DNA from: Cacajao melanocephalus
Taxonomy: Eukaryota; Chordata; Mammalia; Primates; Pitheciidae
Length of the DNA stretch: 64,000 bases
NCBI GenBank assembly: GCA_963573385.1
Contig: CAUYLG010005405.1
Span: 35,038 to 99,037, forward strand
Reading direction: 5' to 3'
In this document: positions 45,171-56,799 of the stretch, piece by piece
Position numbering within the stretch: the first letter of the stretch is position 1
Layout: every line of letters begins with the position of its first letter
Translations under genes and position numbers: made by a program
Notes under the pieces: generated by a model
Database searches by the model: none
What the model saw: the letters and a program-made list of their open reading frames with translations, nothing else
Told to the model about the DNA's origin: nothing

Positions 45171-45329
45171 CTTTCTATAGACACATTAGAAAGAGTGTAG
45201 CATTAATAGTAACATGTATGTTTAAATTTTGTTATATAGAAATTACAGACAAAACTTATAGTACAAGAAAATAGTTACATTATTAAACACAGTGAACATA
45301 TTTTAGCTACTTCCCATCTACATATAATT

Positions 45330-45465
45330 AGTCAACAATCCATAGACAAATATTTACTGGGTTCCCGTTATGTCCCAGGTATTGTCCCAGGTTCTGTAAG
45401 GAATGGAAAATAGTCTAAGAAATCATCTCTGTCTTAAAGAAATGTACAGACTTATTAATATGAAA
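45330..45465 (-). mobile_element. L2 3' fragment
   Basis: GACAAATATTTACTGGGTTC, CAGGTATTGTCCCAGGTTC. Confidence 0.65.
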
Positions 45466-45476
45466 ACCAAAATACT

Positions 45477-45785
45477 GGCCAAGCACAATGGCTTATGCCT
45501 GTAATCCCAATGCTTTGGGAAGCCAAGGCAGGAGGCTCACTTGTGGTCAGGAGTTTGAGATCATCCTGGACAATACAGTGAGATCTCATCTCTACAAAAA
45601 AATTTAAAAATTATGCTGGCATGGTAGTGCCTGCCTATACTCCCAGATACTCAGGAGGCTGAGGCAAGAGGATCACTTGAGCCCAGAAGTTCGAGGCTGC
45701 AGTAAGCTATGATCTTCCACTGCACTGCAGCCTGGATGACAGAGTGAGACCCTGTCTCAATACAAAAAAATAAATAAAATTTTTA
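45477..45785 (+). mobile_element. AluJ
   Basis: Diverged full-length Alu. Confidence 0.92.
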
Positions 45786-45864
45786 AAAAGGGAATATCAT
45801 ACACTGTAAGTGAAGTTGCAAGGAAGTAAATAACAGCGAGGTAAATTGGCTTCTAATATGCAGA

Positions 45865-46045
45865 TGTTAATCTCAGATTTACTGTTTACTAACATTGTGG
45901 ACTGAGGTATAATCACTTACCTTTCTGTGCCTCCATTTCCCCATCTGTAAAATTGGGCTAATAAGGTATGAGGTATGCCTCACAGAGTTGCTATAAGGAC
46001 CAAATGAGGTTTCGTATATAGAAGTATGCACACACAGAGTGCCTG
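45865..46045 (+). mobile_element. MIR SINE
   Basis: CCTCCATTTCCCCATCTGTA, GAGTTGCTATAAGGACCAAA and GAGTGCCTGATAAAGG. Confidence 0.8.
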
Positions 46046-46341
46046 ATAAAGGAACAGCACTCCGTTTCTAGTATACATAATACATTTCGGTATTTGTTTA
46101 TATGGGGGTTGTAGGCTATTGAGAAGAGAGGGATAAACTGGGTTGGAATGTGGAATGTGCTGGGAGATACTGAAAATGTAGTTCTTGAATCACCCTTAAG
46201 ACCAAGCTGACTTTAGATGGTCTGGGAGGAGAAAGGAATCCTGGAGAAATAGGAGAACCCAGCCTACTCTGATTTATGGGAGACAGCCTTAACATCTTCC
46301 TGTCACAAAGGCACTGCCACCAATAACAATTCCACCTTGTT
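46046..46341. other. Unique spacer
   Basis: Nothing recognised. Confidence 0.5.
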
Positions 46342-46353
46342 AAATAAGAAATA

Positions 46354-46631
46354 GGCCAGGTGCAGTGGCTCACGCCTATAATCCCAGCACTTTGGAAGGC
46401 AGAGGTGGCCAGATCAGGAGTTCGAGACCAGCTGGGCCAAATAATCAAGGATCCCCATCTCTGCAAAAATACAAAAATTAGCTGGGCATGGTAACCCATG
46501 CCTGTAATCCCACCTACTGGGGAGGCTTAGGCAGGAGGATCACCTGAACCCAGGAGACAGAGGTTGTAGTGAGCTGAGATCATACCACTGTACTCCAGCC
46601 TGGGCAACAGAGCAAGACTCAGTCTTGAAAT
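46354..46631 (+). mobile_element. AluS with left-arm deletion
   Basis: Perfect 12-bp target duplication AAATAAGAAATA. The segment after GGTGGCCAGATC is shortened. Confidence 0.95.
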
Positions 46632-46689
46632 AAATAAGAAATAATATAACAAATAATAAGAATGGCTTACCTAATGTAGGGCTGAAGAC

Positions 46690-46885
46690 TGTTTATTAGT
46701 TCATTTCATACTCAAAAGTGCCATGATATTGTACTCTACTTTCATCCCCTTTCGGCAGAAGAAGAAACTGAAGCTCAGAAAGCCTAAATAACTTGCCCAA
46801 GATTATGTAGCTAGTGAACAGAAAAATGGGGCCTCCAACCCCAGGTGTTTCGCTCCAGACCCTGGGCTCTTAACTGCTGTAATAA
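46690..46885 (-). mobile_element. MIR SINE
   Basis: GAAGAAACTGAAGCTCAGAA, AACTTGCCCAAGATTATGTA and CCTGGGCTCTTAACTGCTGT. Confidence 0.85.
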
Positions 46886-47059
46886 ATTTCCAGTGGTTAA
46901 TCAGTGATACATTTTTCACTCTACTTAACATTTTCCCACCACCTAGCCAAATCCCAAGCCAATTGAACAGAAATCTCTTAGGAAAGGTAAACTTATTTTA
47001 AAGTAGCTAAAGTTAATATTAAATCAACAAGAACATTATCTGGATTAGTCACAGAGTAA

Positions 47060-47240
47060 TGATTCTTAACCTTAAGGGGTCAGGATCTCCCTCCAAAAAT
47101 CTGACAGTAACTAGGGCCCCTCTCCCTAGGAAGATATACACAGACACACCTAAAAACGTGTACACAGAATTTCAGGGATTCCCTGATGCCCAGGGAGGAG
47201 TTCTAAGTTATAACCTCTCAACCTCACACTTCCCGATGCC
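47060..47240 (+). mobile_element. hAT-type MITE
   Basis: ATTCTTAACCTTAAGGGGTC, CAGTAACTAGGGCCCCTCTC and CACAGAATTTCAGGGATTCC resemble a non-autonomous hAT consensus; family not named. Confidence 0.45.
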
Positions 47241-47952
47241 AGATAAAGCTCCTCCACGTGTAAATAGTCTGGGGGTCACACTGGGGGCCCAGTCTCCCCC
47301 TCCCTGGCCCCCGCTCCATTAGCACAAATAATCAGGGATGGTGGGGCAGGAAACTGTACTGCCCACGCACATACTCAAATTACAGACTTTCTCTTCGACT
47401 TCGTATATTTTATTGAATGAGCACTTGAGTTCTTGGTGAGCCTGTCGTCTGGGGGGTGCCAACACTTTCCTCCTGCCAGGGTAGAGCAGGAGCAGGCTGT
47501 GGGTGGGCCTTGCTGGAGAAAGCCTTCAAGACCAGCTGGTGTTGCTGCTGCACCACAGACTGCCAGGTGCTGCTGGCCTCTGGGGTGCTGAGAAGCCACT
47601 TCCAGCCTAGCAGCCCAGAAAAAGCCGGAATTAACCTAACCCAGGTCCCATTCCAAAACAGCTCTGTCCCATGTGTTGGAGGAAACCAAAAGCATAATAA
47701 ATAGTCTTTGAGTCTCTAGGGGTGGCATCTTGTGGGAGGGCAAATAATTGGCAGATAAAGGCTGGTTAGGAGAGTTCCTTGGTGTAGATTCCTCCAGTAT
47801 CACCTCCACTATCACCTCCAGGCCCAAACGGTCCAATGCTGTCTTCAGTGGTTTACCTTTGTTCTCCCTGGTAGAAGAGGGTGCCAAGATACCTTTTGTC
47901 TCTGGAAATCTATGTTCTGCTTTTAGACAAACGAGGGAGGGCAGAGAGCTTT
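47241..47952. other. Unique spacer
   Basis: Frames on both strands (47375-47599, 47456-47704, 47636-48043) overlap; the last owes its K-run to the Alu tail. No recognisable product. Confidence 0.45.
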
Positions 47953-47968
47953 CTGCATCTGCTTCATT

Positions 47969-48265
47969 CTTTTTTTTTTTTTTTTTTTTTTTTTTGAGAC
48001 AGATTCTCAGCCTGTTGCCTAGGCTGGAGTACACTTGGCTCACTGCAACCTCTGCCTCTTCGGTTCAGACGATTCTTCTGCCTCAGCTTCCCGAGCAGAT
48101 GGGATTACAGGCACCCACCACCATGGCCAGCTAATTTTTGTATTTTTAGTGGAGGCGGGGTTTCATCATGTTGGCTGGGTTGGTCTCCAACTCCTGACCT
48201 TGTGATCTGTCTGCCTCCACCTCCCAAAGTGTTGGGATTATAGGCGTGAGCCACCACGCCCGGCC
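47969..48265 (-). mobile_element. AluS/Y with long T-run
   Basis: Target duplication CTGCATCTGCTTC; T-run of about 25 bases. Confidence 0.95.
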
Positions 48266-48556
48266 TGCATCTGCTTCTCGTCTTCAGCTCAACAATCCTT
48301 CATATTTAGGGGAGGCATACTCTGGTCTTCTACATGTGCATATATCAGTAAATGATACTTGACAAGTATTAGTATTGAATTTTGATGAGGGTAGGTACGT
48401 GGGTAGGTATGTATTCTACTGCATGTGTAAATATTTTCATGATAAGAAGTTGGAAAGAGAAGACACTGAGGGAAAGCTCAGAGGAACATGTACCTACATG
48501 TGCCAGAAAGGAAACCTGCAAGCTACCCTGGCCACACCACGGTGGACAGAATGAAC

Positions 48557-48741
48557 TTGTTATGGGCTAAAGTTATGTTTCTCCACATAAATTCATATAT
48601 TGAAGTGCTAACCCCCACTATCTCAGAATGTAACCATATTTGGGGATGGGGGTCTCTAAAGTGGTAATTAAATTACATTGAGATTATTCAGGTAGGGCCT
48701 AGTTCAATATGACTAGGGTCCTCATAAGAAGAGGAAATTTG
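48557..48741 (+). mobile_element. MLT1-type LTR fragment
   Basis: TTGTTATGGGCTAAAGTTAT, ATCTCAGAATGTAACCATAT and AATATGACTAGGGTCCTCAT. The 3' part is absent beyond the Alu. Confidence 0.8.
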
Positions 48742-49044
48742 AGCCAAGCCTGGCAACTCACGCCTGTAATCCCAGCACTTTGGGAGGCTGAGGCTGGTGG
48801 ACCACCTGAGGTCAGCAGTTCAAGACCAGCCTGGCCAACATAGTGAAACCCCATCTCTACTAAAAATAAAAAAATTGGCATGGTGGTATGCAACTGTAAT
48901 CTCAGCTACTTGGAAAGCTGAAGCAGAAGAATCACTTGAACCTGGGTGGAGGAGGTTGCAGTAAGCCAAGTTTGCACCACTGCACTCCAGCCTGGATGAC
49001 AGAATGAGACTCCATCTCAAAAATAAAATAAATAAATAAATAAA
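48742..49044 (+). mobile_element. AluS with (AAAT)n tail
   Basis: Full-length; tail AAATAAATAAATAAATAAAG. Confidence 0.93.
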
Positions 49045-49419
49045 GTTAAGAATGGAGGAGGGTGTGTGTATGTGTATGTTGGGGAAGAGTGACTTTAGCT
49101 ATAAAAGCCCCGTAGCTAATCTTTATGCAAATTAATAATATTTACTAATACTTAGAATGACAGTTACTATTTAGGTAGTATGCAGCCATAGCTGATTATT
49201 AAAATATTTGAGTAACTGTATACTTGATTATAAATAGCATCACCCCTCTTCTTCACCCAATGCCTCTCTGAAAACTCCCCACAATCCAGCAGCTAATGGA
49301 TGGATGCTGGCACTGAAGTGTCCTTCAGAACCTGCTCCAGCACAATCTTGATCTCCAATCTGCAAAGACGTGTTTTTCAAGTTCATCCCTGCTTGCTGTG
49401 TTCCCAGGACTGCTGTCTC
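49045..49419. other. Unique spacer
   Basis: Nothing recognised. Confidence 0.5.
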
Positions 49420-49550
49420 AATTCGTTACGCTACATTATCTCACAGCAACCTGGAAACATATACTATGAGCATTTCCTTTTACATGAAAAGAAACTGTGG
49501 CTCAGGGTAGCTAGAAAGAGGCAGAGTTCTTAACCACTGCTCCCTATTTT
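49420..49550 (-). mobile_element. MIR SINE
   Basis: TACATTATCTCACAGCAACC, GAAACTGTGGCTCAGGGTAG and GTTCTTAACCACTGCTCCC. Confidence 0.75.
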
Positions 49551-49699
49551 CCAGCTGTGCCCCCTGGAATCAGTATGTGAGAATTCCTTTATCTGCAGAA
49601 GAGCAGCCAAGAAGAGTTGAGAGGCTACAGCCCCAGGGTGCTGGGAAGGCTGGGTGTTCTCAGGCCTCTCCGTTCCTCCAGGTAAGATCTCCCCATACA

Positions 49700-49980
49700 G
49701 GCTGGGTGCCATGGCTCACACCTGCAATTCCAGCACTATGGGAGGCCAAGGCAGGCAGATCACCTGAAGCCAGGAGTTCAAGACCAGCCTGGCCAACATG
49801 GTGAAACTTTGTCTCTACGAAAAATCAGGCGTGGTGGCACATGCCTGTAATCCCAGCTACTTGGGAGGCTAAAGCAGGAGGATCACTTGAACTCAGGGGG
49901 CAGAGGTTGCAGTGAGCCAAGATTACACCACTGTACTCCAGCCTGGGTGACACAGTGAGGCTTTTTCTTAAAAAAAAAAG
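49700..49980 (+). mobile_element. AluS
   Basis: Target duplication near CTCCCCATAC / TGTCCCCATAC; mid-linker shortened. Confidence 0.94.
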
Positions 49981-49992
49981 CTGTCCCCATAC

Positions 49993-50929
49993 TGAGAAAG
50001 GTGCCAGGTCACGGTAAGAACAGAGACAAAGAGTCCTGCAGGCAAATAGTTTCCTAAAGCTGCACAGTGGTTCTGAGCTCCTCATTGCGGGAATTATGGA
50101 AACTCAAGGGGACCCCTCACCGGCATCGCTAGACCCCTCAGAGGGCACAGCAGTGCTGAGCAGTGGGGCATGACCCACTTTAACCACTTTCACCTTTGAA
50201 AGCCATGGCAAAAGTCTGCGTCGCTGTCTGCCAGAACACCTGGACACTCTCCTGGCTCCCACCCAGGCCCTGAGAGTTTTGTTGTAGGAACCCTACAGGC
50301 AAGCCCCTAACGATGCTCTGCCAACGCAGTGGACACTCACCCAGACTGTGCATGCAGGGAGGCACACTTCCTTTCACCCTTGCCCTGCACCCTGATTTCC
50401 TGGTGACCTTCTAACTTTGCTTGGGCCTTTCCCATGGTGCTTAACCCCTGTGTGACCTGAAGACTCTGTAACCCTAAAAACCAGTCCTGCTAACCAGCTG
50501 GCCTGGGTACAATAGCACTTGGAAAGCAAAGTCATGGGACTGAAACTACAAGAAAACCTATTCATGAGAGGAGCAGCTGGCAGCTGGAAAACAGAAGGAG
50601 AGAGAAAGGAAGGCCAGTTCCTACCTCCTACAGGACCGATTAACCAGGGATTTCAGAGCCAGTCACTCCGCCTGCCTAAGGCCCCCTAGGCCCCTCTCCT
50701 AATGAAGGCAGTGATGCTTATCCTATCTCCCACATCCTTCCCAGCTGGGCTTAGAAGGGCAATCCCGCTGACAGGAGCTTTGAGATGGAAAACAGTGGAG
50801 GGAGTGCTGCAGGGGGGTGGGGAACCCAGGCTCTGACTTTGTCAGTCAAGAGTATTCCTCTAATTCCTCTCTCCAATTAAACATCAAAGAAATATTTCCA
50901 AGGACATATGTTGTTATTAAAGAATTTTA
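49993..50929. other. Unique, GC-richer spacer
   Basis: About 940 bases with no recognised repeat; short minus frames only (50180-50565). Confidence 0.5.
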
Positions 50930-51025
50930 TCCTTTTTAAAATTATATAATTAATAAATTTTAATTGACAAAAAAATAGAAAATAAAAAGAAGACAGAAAA
51001 GTTACCTGTAACTAGGAACCACTTT

Positions 51026-51160
51026 GTTTTTTGTTTTTTTTTTTAAGATGGGGTTTCACCATGATGGCCAGGCTGGTCTTGAACTCCTGACCTCAGGTGA
51101 TCCACCCACCTCGGCCTCCCAAAGTGCTAGGATTACAGGCGTGAGCCACCTCGCCCAGCC
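51026..51160 (-). mobile_element. Solitary Alu left monomer
   Basis: Only the left arm with T-run (AAGATGGGGTTTCACCATGA to CACCTCGCCCAGCC). Perfect 12-bp flanks AGGAACCACTTT. Confidence 0.92.
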
Positions 51161-51199
51161 AGGAACCACTTTCAACACTTAGAATCCATATGCTTTTCA

Positions 51200-51410
<211 letters not shown>

Positions 51411-51560
51411 CAGATCAGGAACATCGTTCCAGGTCGATAAATCCACTTCTTCCATACCTTCTTAATGGTTGCGATATATTTCATCGTATATTAAAAGATG
51501 ATGGAGTCAGTCATTTCCCTACTGTTATGTGTGTAGATTGTTTGTGAGGGAGTTTAAATT

Positions 51561-52659
51561 CTTTTATGAAGGGACAGACTGAAACTAGAGGAGATGATAT
51601 CCCAGCCTGTTCCGTAGTCCTCTTCCCATCATCCCCACCTACTCACCCACCGTCTCCAACCTGGCTACTCCGCATTTCCATGTATTATCTTCCCTTAGAC
51701 TCACCTTCAGGAAGTTTCCAGATGTGTTCCTGTGTGAGCCCTGTCTTACAATCGTGTTATAGGGACCACAACATCATCTCTTACTTGGGCTTCAGCCTCT
51801 TATCCCTCAGAGACAACAGTCCACAGCTGAGGCAAAACAACTGGCTTCAACCACATCTTGTTTCCAGCACTATGTATTTTATTAGTGGAAAGTGACTTCC
51901 CAATCACACTGTTGGCAGCACACACACACATGCACACGTACACACAACACACACCCATTAGTGTCCAGCTAGATTAGACAACGGGCCCTCAAACTGCTTG
52001 CAGAGAGTTCAGACACTCCTGCAGTGAGAGTGAGCTGAGGCAGGGTTGGGAAGGAAGAGATGAGATGAGAAGAGATCCAAATAGATGAACACACATACAC
52101 ATACACATACATATACATACACATGTTCACACAGGTGTGCTCCCGAGCCTCCCACATAGGAGAGGAAAAGTTTTCATAAGGAGGCAAAAGTTGTATCTTA
52201 AGCATTTCAAAGGGAGAAATACCAGGACCTGTGGACTGAATGCAAGTATCTATTTGGCCCCATTTGATACTGGGTCCAGTGTCAAACGTGTCCTGGGGGT
52301 GCTGACCCAGTGCTGGACTTAAATGAAGTTGCAGATGCATATTTCTACACACTTCCCATCCCCCCTCCTCCTTAGTCTCGTGATAGGGAGATAAATTTAA
52401 GACCCTTCTCTTTTCTCATTTCCTCATTGTGACACCAGGAACACCCTTGAGACCACACTGTACCTTTAAATGATTAAATACATTTAATTTAAATGATACA
52501 GCTTCCAAGGGAAAAAGAAACCAGGGACAAGCGGAGGGGAAGGGGAGAGGCCACTCCTGCTTTCAGCAATTGAAGGGCCTGACTGCCAGCCACACCACAG
52601 GCTTGCCTGCCTCATTCTCTTAGTGGTACCCACCCTCTCCAAACTGCCCAGACTGGGAA
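51561..52659. other. Unique spacer with microsatellites
   Basis: Imperfect (CA)n at 51919-51957 and (CATACA)n at 52086-52132. Frames 51566-51895 (+) and 51969-52352 (-) have no recognisable product. Confidence 0.5.
52086..52132. repeat. (CATACA)n microsatellite
   Basis: ACACATACACATACACATAC continuing with small changes. Confidence 0.9.
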
Positions 52660-53715
52660 ACCTGAAACCGTCTCTGTCTTTCTTCTCTTTCTCTTTCCCT
52701 CATTCCTAAACATCTATTCCATTATCAAGTTTTGTGAGATTTTTCTTTTTTTTTTTTTTTGAGATGGAGTCTCGCTCTTTTGCCCAGGCTAGCATGTGGT
52801 GGCATGGTCTTGGCTCACTGCAACCTCCTTCTTCCCAGTTCAAGCAATTCTCATGCCTCAGCCTCCCAAGTAGCTGGGATTACAGGCACGTGCCACCACG
52901 CCCAGCAAATTTTTGTATTTTTAGTAGAGATGGGGTCTCACCATGTTGGCCAGGCTGGTCTCAAACTCCTGACCTCAAGTGATCTGCCCACCCTGGCCTC
53001 GCAAAGTGCTAGGATTGCAGTGGTGAGCCACCCAGCCTTGGGTTCTTTCTTTTCAAACACTGTCCCACACCCCATTGTCCCTTTCCATTTCCATAGCAAC
53101 TCCCCTACCTGAGGCCTTTACCCCCACATTTCAGCTACCCCAGCCTCCTATTTACACTTCCCACCCACCTTATCCTTAAGTCCTCCTAGCCCGTTCTTAA
53201 CCAGTGGGATTCATGTCTTTAATAGATGATTTGCCTTGTTTTCCTCCTACTAGAAAACTCTCAAGGGATCCCCTTTGCCTATCAAATAAAGGCCACTACT
53301 TTGGCCTGGCAGGAAAAGCCATCACACCATTTGGCTGTGTCCTGTTCTCCCACCCTTTTCTCACCCTGGCTGCTTCTGTCTACCTCCCAAACATGCAAGG
53401 GATTTGGTCTTCCCTGGAATGCCCACCTCTCCCTGGAATTCCACCCCTGGAATGCCCAGCCATTCTCATCTTTACTTCTGGAATCAGAAGGACTATTCAA
53501 AGCAAATCTCCATAAATCTGTCACTTACCTTGCAACCACGAGAAAGTACTCCCTCCTCTATAGCTTTGTTTGTACCTTTCACTGCCCTGTATTTTATTAT
53601 CTGGTTGAAGTCCTATTGGATTATAATTCCTAGAGGGCAAAGGCCAAGTTTTGTTGGTCACAGTACTGCCTGCAGTTCCAGGAAATGCTGAATTTATGTG
53701 AGCTGCACTAAGCAA
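52660..53715 (+). mobile_element. L2 3' end, split by an Alu
   Basis: CTATCAAATAAAGGCCACTA, CTGTGTCCTGTTCTCCCACC, TTCCCTGGAATGCCCACCTC and CTAGAGGGCAAAGGCCAAGT. Frames at 53204-53715 are this element. Confidence 0.8.
52746..53037 (-). mobile_element. AluS
   Basis: Full-length antisense Alu in the L2. Confidence 0.94.
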
Positions 53716-53904
53716 TTATTTCTATCAAATACTGGCCCAGAAGCCTCAGAGACTCATCCACCTCCTGGATTCCCAGGCATGAAAGAGCAGACATTTACCT
53801 TTGCAGAAAGAGGCTAAGCTGTTGTCATGGGTTGAATTGTGTCCCCTGCAAAATTCTATGTTGAAGTCTTCACCCCTAGTACCTCAGCATGTGACTGCTA
53901 GAGG

Positions 53905-54290
53905 CCAAGGAGAAAGTTCCCTTTTGCCCTCTCAAGTTTTGCTGAAAACTCAGCTCACTGAAAGGCAGGTTAATTGGAGAAAAGAAATACACATTTATTT
54001 AACATGTATACACAGGAGTCATCAGAATGAAGAACCAAAGATGCAGGAGAAATTGTCCATTTTTATGCTTAGCTTAATAAAGTATGGACAACAGTACAGA
54101 AATATGATTGGACATAAAGGGCATAATCTAAAGCTAATAGACTCAGTGGGGAAGCCCAACCAGGCCTGTCTGGGTTCTTCTTGGCATCTCCGAGCAAGCA
54201 TGCCTTCCTTCTGGGGGTGGGGCAGGACCCTCCCTGGAATGGGGGTCTTATGACCTATTATTAAGCAAGTTAAGTCAGATAATTTTCTTT
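53905..54290 (+). repeat. Unnamed LTR-like repeat, copy 1
   Basis: Interrupts the MLT1. CAGGTTAATTGGAGAAAAGA, TACACATTTATTTAACATGT and similar phrases parallel 56562-57100. Probably retroviral LTR-derived; family not assigned. Confidence 0.4.
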
Positions 54291-54390
54291 CTTTTCTCCT
54301 CCCTCCCTCCCTCCTTTTTCTTTCTCTCTTTCTCTCTCTCTCTCTTTCTCCCCTTCCTCCCTCCCTCCCTCCCTTCCTTCCTTCCTTCCT
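54291..54390. repeat. Polypyrimidine CT/CCTT tract
   Basis: About 100 bases of C and T (CTCCCTCCCTCCCTCC, CTTCCTTCCTTCC). Confidence 0.95.
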
Positions 54391-54431
54391 ATTTGGAAGT
54401 TAGGATCCTTCCTATTTGGAGTTAGGATCTT
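54388..54431. repeat. 22-bp tandem duplication
   Basis: TTCCTATTTGGAAGTTAGGA then TTCCTATTTGGAGTTAGGAT; duplication within MLT1 at the insertion border. Confidence 0.85.
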
Positions 54432-54600
54432 TACCAGAGTAATTAGGTTAAAATGAGGTCATTAGAGTATACCCGAATCCAATTTGACTGCCATCTTTTA
54501 TAAAAAGGGCACATTTGGACAGAGACAGACATGGATGGAGAGAAGATGATGTGAAAACACAAAGGGAAGGTTGTTTACAAGCTAAGAAGTGCAGGAGGAG

Positions 54601-54877
54601 GCCAGGCACCGTGGCTCACCCCGTAATCCCAGCACTTTGGGAGGCCAAGGCGGGCAGATCACCTGAGTTCAGGGGTTCGAGACCAGCTTGGGCAACATGG
54701 CAAAACCCCGGGCATGGTGGCACATGCCTCTGATCCCAACAACTTGGGAGGCTGAGGCAGGAGAAACACTTGAACCCAGGAGGCGGAGGTTGTGGTGAGC
54801 CAAGATCGTGCCATTGCAATGCTGCCTGGGCAATGGGAGCAAAACTCCATCTCAAAAAAAAAATAAAAAATAAAAAA
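54601..54877 (+). mobile_element. AluS with linker deletion
   Basis: Target duplication AAGTGCAGGAGG / AAGTACGGGAGG. GGCAAAACCCC joins GGGCATGGTGG, so about 30 bases are missing. Confidence 0.95.
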
Positions 54878-55065
54878 AGTACGGGAGGCTACCGGAAGAG
54901 AGAAAGGTCTCCAACAGATACTTCCTCATGGCTCTCAGAAGGAATCAGGCCTGCCAATAATGCGACTTCAGATTTCTAGCCTCCAAAGCTATGAGACAAT
55001 GTACTTCTGCTGTCCTAAGCCACCTAGTTTGTGGTGCTTTGGTAAGGCAGCCTCAGCACACTACG

Positions 55066-55787
55066 CAGCTGGAGTCCTGAGAAGCCAGAGGGCCTCCAAA
55101 GTGAGCCCCATCTCAGGGCTGGGGCTGCAGGTCCTGAGAGAGCAGATGTTAGGCTTTGAGACGCCAGAAGAACAGAGGCATTTCTGGCTGCAATGAGCTC
55201 ATGCTCAGCTGAGCGGAAGTGGCTGGTCAGCCACACAGGGCGTGGGCCAGCAGTTGGTCCGCCTGACACAGTCCTTTGAAGAGAGTGTTTGTTTCTGCTT
55301 TTGGGCAGGGGAGGGTGGCATGGGGACAGGGGCAGGAAACTCTGCTGAAGGGCAGACCGTTCTTCGAGGCCCCAGGTGCTTCCAGCCAGGCTCTTTTAAA
55401 ATTAAAGAGACGTGGAAGGACATCATCGAACGTGACAGAGTGCCCAGGCTCTGCCCTGGACACCCCTCTCTAGTTACTGCTTTCCACTGAAGCTCCTGGC
55501 ACCTGCCACCTCCTCAGCAGGAGGGACCAGTGATGTGAAAACCCCTTTCCTCCTGACTCAAAAGGGCATTTCCTGAACCCTCCTTACTCAAAATGTGTCC
55601 ACCTGCACCCTGGTCCGCCAACAGACATGCTAATTCTATTGGGATTTATTCGATAGAATTGGATTACCTGATAGTGTCAGGGTTCCCCATGAGCAGACAG
55701 GAAAACTAAGGCAGGGCCAAGAGGCCTAGTGTCCATGTAACAGCAGCTACCACGGTAACAGGGAACACCATGAGCCAGGCCTTGCTC
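55066..55787. other. Unique, GC-richer spacer
   Basis: Overlapping frames of 65-82 codons on both strands (55024-55490) have no recognisable product; no repeat recognised. Confidence 0.45.
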
Positions 55788-56560
55788 TAAGCCCGTGCTG
55801 CCCAGTACGGTAACCACTGGCCACACGGGGTTACTGGACACTTGAATGTGGCTAGTCCAAATTAAGTTATGTAGTAAATGTAAAAATCGACGCTGAAATT
55901 TGAGGACTTAGTATAAAAAAAGAATATAAAAATCTCATTTTTTTTAACTTTTAGGTTTGGAGGTACATGGGCAGGTTTGTTATGTAGGTAAACTTGTGTC
56001 ATGGTTGTACAGATTGTCCCCCAGGTATTAAGTCCAGTACCTCATAGTTATTTTTTTCGGCTCCTTTCGCTCCTCCCAACCTCCACCCCCAAGTAAGTAC
56101 CATTGTCTGTTGTTCCCTTCTTTGTGTCCATGAGTTCTCATCATTTAGCTCCCACTTATAAGTCAGAATATGCAGTATTTGATTTTCTCTTCCTGTGTTA
56201 ATTTGCTAAGGATTATAGCCTCCAGCTCCATCCGTGTTCCCACAAGAGACATGATATTGTTCTTTTTTTATGGCTGCGTAGTATTCCATGGAATATATGT
56301 CATACATTTTCTTTATCCAGTCTATCATTGATGGGCATTTAAGTTAATTCCATTTATTGCTATTGTGAATAGTGCTGCAAATTCTCATTAATATTTTTAA
56401 AATACTGATTACATGTGAAATGGATACTATTTATATTGTGTTAGAGTATATTATTAAAAATAATTTTACTTTTCTTTTTACCTCTGATAATATAGTAGCC
56501 ACTAGAACATTTTAAACTTTAGGTTACATATCTGACATTTATATTTCTCTTGGAAGAGGG
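55788..56560 (-). mobile_element. hAT-Charlie-type element, split by an L1P
   Basis: GTGCTGCCCAGTACGGTAAC, CACTTGAATGTGGCTAGTCC then after the L1 ATATTATTAAAAATAATTTT and ACATTTATATTTCTCTTGGA match a non-autonomous Charlie-group consensus. The right end is eroded. Confidence 0.7.
55940..56379 (-). mobile_element. L1P 5'-truncated insertion
   Basis: Starts with a T-run then TTTTAGGTTTGGAGGTACAT and runs back into ORF2 (GCGTAGTATTCCATGGAATA, GCTATTGTGAATAGTGCTGC). Flanked by AATCTCATT / AATTCTCATT. Confidence 0.93.
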
Positions 56561-56561
56561 A

Positions 56562-56754
56562 GCAAAAACTTTCCCTCTACTCACTTAGATTTAATCATTG
56601 GGAACCTGCAAATTAAACTGACAAGCTGGGTGTAAACGCTTATTCCTATAATTCCAGTACTTTGTGAGGCTGAGGCAGGAGGATCTCTTGAGCTCAGGAG
56701 TTCAAGACTAGTTTGTACGACATGGTAAGATCCCATCTACGTGTGCATGCACAC

Positions 56755-56799
<45 letters not shown>

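Larger units (their letters stand above)
53825..55065 (+). mobile_element. MLT1-type LTR, split by three insertions
   Basis: 5' part TTGTCATGGGTTGAATTGTG and CCCTAGTACCTCAGCATGTG. It resumes at about 54408 (AATTAGGTTAAAATGAGGTC), then after the Alu CTTCAGATTTCTAGCCTCC, GCCACCTAGTTTGTGGTGCT. Interrupted by 53905-54290, a pyrimidine tract and Alu 54601. Confidence 0.82.

Noticed and set aside
47636..48134. Open frames of 128-135 codons on both strands
   Set aside because: They run through the Alu T-run and arms (K-run or F-run) and adjacent unique DNA; no coding signal.
53801..54253. 150-codon plus frame
   Set aside because: Spans the MLT1 start and the LTR-like insert; chance opening.
55632..55660. 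Small perfect inverted repeat AATTCTAT / ATAGAATT
   Set aside because: Eight-base arms are expected by chance in 64 kb and no other feature accompanies them.
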